NCBI RefSeq assembly: GCF_005869225.1
Contig: NZ_SWFP01000002.1
Coordinates: 806,001-870,000 of the forward strand
Length of the DNA stretch: 64,000 nucleotides
Source of the DNA: Dyadobacter bucti
Lineage (GTDB): Bacteria; Bacteroidota; Bacteroidia; Cytophagales; Spirosomataceae
Direction of reading: 5' to 3'
The position numbers and the translations under genes are program-made. This document shows, in pieces, positions 59,424 through 64,000 of the stretch. The notes under the pieces are model-generated. The model worked only from the letters and a program-made list of their open reading frames with translations. It did not search any database and had not been told where the DNA came from. Within the stretch, counting starts at the first letter, position 1. The number at the start of each line of letters is the position of its first letter.

Positions 59424-62183
59424 ATGATAAAAAGAAACTTAGGCCTTCTACTATTGCTATTAATTTCTGCTTCCGCTCACGCTCGGTGTCCGGGAGCAGA
59501 AATTTTTTATCAGCAGATAAATCTGGCAGCCCAGACGCTAAATGACAAGGATTTAATTATTGAGCTGAAAAAGATTATCCATGCAAGCGACGAATGCGCA
59601 ATGGATAAAGATTCCGTTTATGCCCTGGCAAATCATATTTTGGGACGTACTTTTTGGTATGACGGCAAACTGGATTCCGCGATCATTTTTACAAAAAAGG
59701 CCATTGAAATCAATTCTGCTGCCAACAAGTTTGCTAACAAAGCCAATTTGTGTCACAGCTATTTTAATCTTGGCTGCATTTACAATGATTTGGGAGATAT
59801 TAAGAAGTCACTCCAGCAATTGAATAATGCGATTCGCATCGGCCGCCAGTTTCCTTCTAAAATGGCCTCCCTGGCAGACTCTTACAGTACAATGGCGAGT
59901 ATTTACACGTCTATCGGCGATTATGACAAAACCATCATCTATGCTGATCTGGCGTTCAATTATGGAGAGAAAATCAATAGGGATGATTTAAAAGCCAGGA
60001 GTCTGATGGAAAAATCCCAGGGATTAATCGCGCTGAACAGACTTTCCGAAACTGAAAAGATCCTTAACCTGTCGCTGAAATACGCTTCAAACTATGAGGA
60101 TGAGGCTCTGAAAGGGGCCATATTCTCGATGCTTGCGGATTTAAAGAAGAAACAAAATCAACCAGCGGCCGTCATCGCATACTACAACAAATCTTCTCAG
60201 GCATTTCGTAAAGACAGCTTTAATTATGGCATCGCCCAGGTTGCCAATAATCTTGCTGATTATTACCAATACCATTTTTTTAATCCTAAAAAGGCGTTGG
60301 AAAATTACCATCGTGCCCTGGAATTTATTGGCATCGTTTCAGGTAAGTCGTTAATTTTAAACAACATTAGCAAGGTTTATGCAAGTGAAAAGGACTATTT
60401 AAAAGCAATCGATTTCAATGAAAAGGCGCTTGCAATGGCCGTTTCACAATTTCCGAAAATGGAAAAAAACGACGCAACTTTTCCCGGGCTTATGCGACTT
60501 GTCGTCAATAAGCCGGACTTACTGATACTCATTCGCCACAAAGCCGACACCTGGCTCGCCTACGCCAAACATACAGGCAACGACAAAAACAAGCTCAGAA
60601 ATGCACTCCGGACTTACATGCTGGCCGATACGATGATCGACTACATGCGATGGGAGCATAGCGGGAATGTCACCAAACTTTTCTGGCGCGAGCAAACGAA
60701 AAGTATGTACGAACATGCGATTGAAACCTGTTACCTGCTCAATGATCACACAAAAGCATTTCATTTCTTTGAAAAAAGCCGCGCAGTAATGCTGAATGAC
60801 CAGCTTAATGAACTCGGTGCGAAACAGTTATTGTCTGAGGAGGATCAGAAAAAAGAATCTGTGCTGAGCAGGAAAGTGTCCGATATGCAGAACGAACTGG
60901 CGGAAACCGGAGCAGATGAAAAAGCAGTTGCGGATATCCGTTCCCGACTTTTCCTTGCGCAGCAGGAACAGGAAAATTTTATCAAAAAACTCGAAACCAG
61001 CAATGCGCAATACTACGCTTACAAGTATGACAATGCAGTTCGGACACTCGCAGAATTGAAAAATGAAATATTAAAGGATAAACAAACGCTGGTTTCCTAT
61101 TTCGTTGGCGACAGTGCCGTATATGGTCTGTCGACAGGCGCTGAAAAAACCGATTTCCAAAAAATCGATCTTAAAAAATACGCCCAACTGATCCCTGAAT
61201 TCCAAAAGATCATTGGCGACCGTGAAGCGCAAAACAGGCGATTCAAGGATTATCTGACTTTGTCTTTTCAGTTATATGATCTTTTGCTAAAACCCTTTGC
61301 CATTCCACCCGGCACACGCATCGTAGTTTCACCGGATGGCGACTTTCTCCCTTTCGGAGCATTCAGCGCTTCCCGCGACCGGGCCGACTACCTGGTTTCG
61401 CGGTATGCGTTCAGCTACACCTACTCGGCAGGTTTTCTTGCCAAAAGCCGTAAAAACAGAAAATCGGGAATCCTCAGCAAGTCGTTCCTGGGTATTGCCC
61501 CGGTACAGTTTGCACCCAGCCTTGCCCAGGCAGATCTCGCTGGTTCAGATCAGGCACTGAAAACAATCAACCGGCATTTCTTTCTATCTGAAACCCTGAT
61601 CGGCGCGGAAGCTTCCCGGAATGCATTTGCAAAGAATGCCCCCGATTACCGGATCGTCCAGCTGTTTACACACGCTACCGCAGACAGTTCCGGGCGCACC
61701 CCTACCCTGTACTTTGCCGATTCGACCCTAAAAGTTAACGAGCTATTGACTGATCGTACATCGTCCACAGCGCTGTTGGTACTGTCGGCCTGTCGCACGG
61801 GAACTGGCAAGAACCAACGGGGCGAAGGTGTGTTTAGCCTGGCACGCGGGTTTGCCGGTTTGGGGATACCATCGACTGTCACTACGCTTTGGGACGTTGA
61901 AAATGAAGCAATCTACGGTCTTACATCTTTCTTCTACCAGGAACTTGCCAACGAGTTGCCGCTTGATATTGCCCTGCAGCGCACACAAAACCAGTGGTTA
62001 AACAAAGCCACCTCCGCAGACCGGCTGCCTTATGCATGGGCCGGGATGGTTCTGGTGGGAAGTACTGAATACGTCAGTCCAGGCATATCGCGGTCAGAAG
62101 GATTTGTATTGCTCATCGCATCCATTGTACTGGCCGTATTTCTCATTTACCATTTCCGCAAACGCCAGACAGGCAATCAATAA
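59424..62183 (+). CDS. TPR-CHAT caspase-like protease, secreted and membrane-anchored (cassette 2)
   Basis: 919 residues with a signal peptide (KRNLGLLLLLLISASAHARC), TPR repeats over about 35-430 (SYFNLGCIYNDLGDIKKSLQ, TMASIYTSIGDYDKTIIYAD), the conserved linker EKSRAVMLNDQLNELGA, a coiled-coil stretch, and the CHAT domain with His750 (LFTHATADSSG) and Cys790 (LSACRTGTGKNQRGEGVFSL). A C-terminal transmembrane helix (FVLLIASIVLAVFLIYHF) and a basic tail (RKRQTGNQ) follow. The predicted topology puts TPR and CHAT in the periplasm. It is the last gene of the cassette, with lipoprotein genes about 100 bases downstream. It aligns with the cassette 1 protein over its whole length. Confidence 0.88.
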   Translation: MIKRNLGLLLLLLISASAHARCPGAEIFYQQINLAAQTLNDKDLIIELKKIIHASDECAMDKDSVYALANHILGRTFWYDGKLDSAIIFTKKAIEINSAANKFANKANLCHSYFNLGCIYNDLGDIKKSLQQLNNAIRIGRQFPSKMASLADSYSTMASIYTSIGDYDKTIIYADLAFNYGEKINRDDLKARSLMEKSQGLIALNRLSETEKILNLSLKYASNYEDEALKGAIFSMLADLKKKQNQPAAVIAYYNKSSQAFRKDSFNYGIAQVANNLADYYQYHFFNPKKALENYHRALEFIGIVSGKSLILNNISKVYASEKDYLKAIDFNEKALAMAVSQFPKMEKNDATFPGLMRLVVNKPDLLILIRHKADTWLAYAKHTGNDKNKLRNALRTYMLADTMIDYMRWEHSGNVTKLFWREQTKSMYEHAIETCYLLNDHTKAFHFFEKSRAVMLNDQLNELGAKQLLSEEDQKKESVLSRKVSDMQNELAETGADEKAVADIRSRLFLAQQEQENFIKKLETSNAQYYAYKYDNAVRTLAELKNEILKDKQTLVSYFVGDSAVYGLSTGAEKTDFQKIDLKKYAQLIPEFQKIIGDREAQNRRFKDYLTLSFQLYDLLLKPFAIPPGTRIVVSPDGDFLPFGAFSASRDRADYLVSRYAFSYTYSAGFLAKSRKNRKSGILSKSFLGIAPVQFAPSLAQADLAGSDQALKTINRHFFLSETLIGAEASRNAFAKNAPDYRIVQLFTHATADSSGRTPTLYFADSTLKVNELLTDRTSSTALLVLSACRTGTGKNQRGEGVFSLARGFAGLGIPSTVTTLWDVENEAIYGLTSFFYQELANELPLDIALQRTQNQWLNKATSADRLPYAWAGMVLVGSTEYVSPGISRSEGFVLLIASIVLAVFLIYHFRKRQTGNQ

Positions 62184-62288
62184 CCCCTCCCCTTCCTCCC
62201 TTCCAAAACATTTTTTTCAATTTCCTGTTTCCCCCGCCTTCATGGATCTCGACTAAGTTTTTGATTTCAATTTAAACTTAAACGAAAC

Positions 62289-62687
62289 ATGAAAATCAAA
62301 ACATTGCTTTTATCGAGCGTGATGCTCTGTATGCTGGCTTCTTGCAAAAAAGATGCTGACCCTGTGCCTGAACACGACCCCTACGCTTTCCTTGAAGGAA
62401 AATGGGCTTACGAAAATGGCGCAGAATGTGTGTTTGTCCCGGAAACAAAAAGTGCTGCCGGCACAAAGCCTCCAACCAACAATATATATGGATTTGTGAT
62501 CGGCGAGGCCTACTGGAAAAATGTAGTTTCAACCGGGACCGACGAATGGGAGTACGACCAAATTGTGCGCAGCGCTGACGGCGTAACCGTGGAATACCGC
62601 AAAAGCACCATGTCCAGAAAGGACGACAATACGCTTAGTATGAACACTCCCCAATTACCCGATACGGAATTAAAGCGGGTCCGGTAA
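62289..62687 (+). CDS. Small lipoprotein, possibly lipocalin-like
   Basis: 132 residues. The lipoprotein signal MKIKTLLLSSVMLCMLASCK puts the acylated Cys at 19. The mature part has the pattern PYAFLEGKWAYENGAECVFV, then WEYDQIVRSADGVTVEYRKS, a strand-rich fold as in lipocalin-like DUF proteins of Bacteroidota. No family name can be given. It may be transcribed from cassette 2 or from its own promoter in the 105-base gap. Confidence 0.65.
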   Translation: MKIKTLLLSSVMLCMLASCKKDADPVPEHDPYAFLEGKWAYENGAECVFVPETKSAAGTKPPTNNIYGFVIGEAYWKNVVSTGTDEWEYDQIVRSADGVTVEYRKSTMSRKDDNTLSMNTPQLPDTELKRVR

Positions 62688-62743
62688 CGGAAATTTTCCG
62701 CGTTCAAAAGACCAACTCAAAACTTTGAAAAACAGTTAATGCC

Positions 62744-63199
62744 ATGAAAACAATTACAAAACCGTTCATTTTGGCGCTGATCGCCGTTCTCGGCTATTCA
62801 TGCTGCCCCCGCCCCAGTTTTGAGGGCTGCTATATCACCCGCTGGAAAGACAGCACCGGCGCGTACAATCCGGTTAGCTCCCCGATGTATATCAAGGTAC
62901 TGGGCAGCCAGGTAACAGGCGCCTGGGGCGTTGAAGGGAATTCGGGACAGTTGCGTGGCACGCTCTCCAACAATGGGTATGAACTCACCGGTGAATGGGC
63001 CGCTCCGTTATTCAGTTCGCCCTCATACCAGGGCAAAATATGGCTTACGCTCTCCGCAACAGGTGACCGTTTCGACGGCACGTGGAATGGTGGTACGCCC
63101 CGCGGAACAGTTCATACCCGTATGGAATGGAGCGGACGGCGGGTTGACTGTGATTCCATTCCGGAGCATAAGTACCTGAAAACCATCGCCGGACCCTAG
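62744..63199 (+). CDS. Small lipoprotein of unknown function
   Basis: 151 residues. The signal is KTITKPFILALIAVLGYSCC, with Cys20 or Cys21 as lipid site. The mature domain is strand-rich with repeated Gly-Thr-Trp motifs (VTGAWGVEGNSGQLRGTLSN, DGTWNGGTPRGTVHTRMEWS), as in small beta-sandwich or barrel proteins. It follows the lipoprotein at 62289 by 56 bases and precedes another by 102 bases, so three exported proteins are coded in a row. Confidence 0.65.
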   Translation: MKTITKPFILALIAVLGYSCCPRPSFEGCYITRWKDSTGAYNPVSSPMYIKVLGSQVTGAWGVEGNSGQLRGTLSNNGYELTGEWAAPLFSSPSYQGKIWLTLSATGDRFDGTWNGGTPRGTVHTRMEWSGRRVDCDSIPEHKYLKTIAGP

Positions 63200-63301
63200 A
63201 ATCAATGCCGGAATTCCTGTCGATTTGCGTAGAAAGCTCGTCGCCAGTTCAAATAGCTAACATATCCCGCCGTGCGGATTTCAATTTTTAATTTTACTAA
63301 A

Positions 63302-64000
63302 ATGAGACTATTCAAATATATACATTGGGTAGCGGCATCCATTTTCGGTGGCATGCTGCTCGGAGCCTGCGATAAAAACGATACCCCAGAACCCGAACCC
63401 GTGGTAAAATCGGCAGACAAAGCAATACTGGAAGTGTCGTTCGACCAGTTTACAGGCGAAGTTTATGAAGTAAACGAGGGCCAATCAAAGGTGATGGTTT
63501 ACGTTCCCTGGCAAAGTTCCTGGAACCTGAAACCCACTATCCGTCATAATGGTGCCTCCATTTCTCCGGAAAATTCAGTAACCCAGAATTTCAGTAAACC
63601 GGTGGACTATACCGTTACCGCAGAAGATGGTTCGACCAAAACCTATACCGTGGTCGTCGCCTCAGCCAAAGCGGGACTGGCTGATGTAGAATCGCAATAT
63701 GTTTACGGGGTAAGTTTTTCTGATAATTTTTATTACAAACTATTGAAAGCCAGGGATGTTGCTACCGATCAGTGGGAGCGAAAGCTGGAGATTTCGCTGG
63801 GAGTTACCGACGCTTCCCGCTATCCAAACCGGGACACACGCTATTTCAGCAACGTACTGCTCGTAACGAAGGCCTTTAACAGTTATCTCCACACATACTC
63901 CTGGGAAACCCAGAGTAATGTCACCGAGGCGCTGCTTATAGTGAGCAGATCAGCGTCCACTACCAACTCATACTGGCGCCCCGGAAGTGGCTCTATTAAA
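63302..64000 (+). CDS. Lipoprotein with DUF5018-like Ig domain, cut by right edge
   Basis: 233 codons are open from the ATG at 63302 to the end of the window without a stop. The N-terminus (YIHWVAASIFGGMLLGACDK) is a lipoprotein signal with the Cys at 23. The next part has the DUF5018/Ig-like pattern of Bacteroidota surface lipoproteins: ILEVSFDQFTGEVYEVNEGQ, then KPTIRHNGASISPENSVTQN, VDYTVTAEDGSTKTYTVVVA. The remainder is a different domain with Tyr/Ser-rich sequence (GVSFSDNFYYKLLKARDVAT), not recognised. Surface exposure is likely but not shown. Confidence 0.7.
   Translation, partial: MRLFKYIHWVAASIFGGMLLGACDKNDTPEPEPVVKSADKAILEVSFDQFTGEVYEVNEGQSKVMVYVPWQSSWNLKPTIRHNGASISPENSVTQNFSKPVDYTVTAEDGSTKTYTVVVASAKAGLADVESQYVYGVSFSDNFYYKLLKARDVATDQWERKLEISLGVTDASRYPNRDTRYFSNVLLVTKAFNSYLHTYSWETQSNVTEALLIVSRSASTTNSYWRPGSGSIK

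Overview
The window looks like chromosomal DNA of an aerobic Bacteroidota, most likely order Cytophagales (Spirosoma/Dyadobacter-like; the genus is inference). The signs are two SusC/SusD pairs, a hybrid two-component sensor, a type IX secretion C-terminal sorting domain, weak Shine-Dalgarno sequences and promoter boxes of the Bacteroidota type (TTG then TAnnTTTG). I saw no rRNA, tRNA, CRISPR array or insertion sequence.

Layout. (1) 1-4573, minus strand: a double-glycine peptide export locus. It holds the first codons of a C39-peptidase ABC exporter, which runs off the left edge at its catalytic Cys, an HlyD-type adaptor, eight small genes for precursors with a conserved GG leader, a Cys-rich protein and an XRE regulator. 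(2) 4917-10544, plus: a compact cassette of ECF sigma factor, membrane TPR protein (likely anti-sigma), subtilisin-like protease and TPR-CHAT caspase-like protease. (3) 10556-20503: a propeller/alpha-toroid secreted protein, small hypothetical genes, a HicAB locus whose toxin gene is frameshifted, a tandem GNAT enzyme with a minisatellite linker, a PaoABC-type molybdenum hydroxylase operon and an isochorismatase-family hydrolase. (4) 20519-32144: a sulfatase-rich polysaccharide utilisation locus (PUL) with four sulfatases and a SusC/SusD pair, the susD being cut by an in-frame TGA. (5) 32153-40620: a second HicB with a decayed hicA, NhaA, three tandem universal stress proteins, an Rpn/PD-(D/E)XK family protein and a two-gene TPR/beta-barrel envelope operon. 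(6) 41070-52188, minus: a second PUL with hybrid sensor-regulator, SusC, SusD and a GH30 glycosidase, delimited by clear terminators. (7) 52410-56182: AhpD-like, MetE-like, hypothetical and T9SS-exported malectin genes. (8) 56575-62183, plus: a second complete copy of the sigma / TPR / subtilase / TPR-CHAT cassette in the same order, followed by secreted lipoproteins up to the right edge.

The main candidate for an undescribed system is this four-gene cassette, present twice in 64 kb with diverged sequences. Both TPR-CHAT proteins have a signal peptide and a C-terminal membrane anchor, so the caspase-like domain should face the periplasm, the same side as the TPR part of the putative anti-sigma factor. 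This suggests a protease-gated sigma switch across the inner membrane. It is comparable in logic, not shown to be homologous in detail, to the TPR-CHAT/Csx30/RpoE module of type III-E CRISPR systems. The first copy lies beside the GG-peptide export locus, which may be unrelated or may be its output or trigger.
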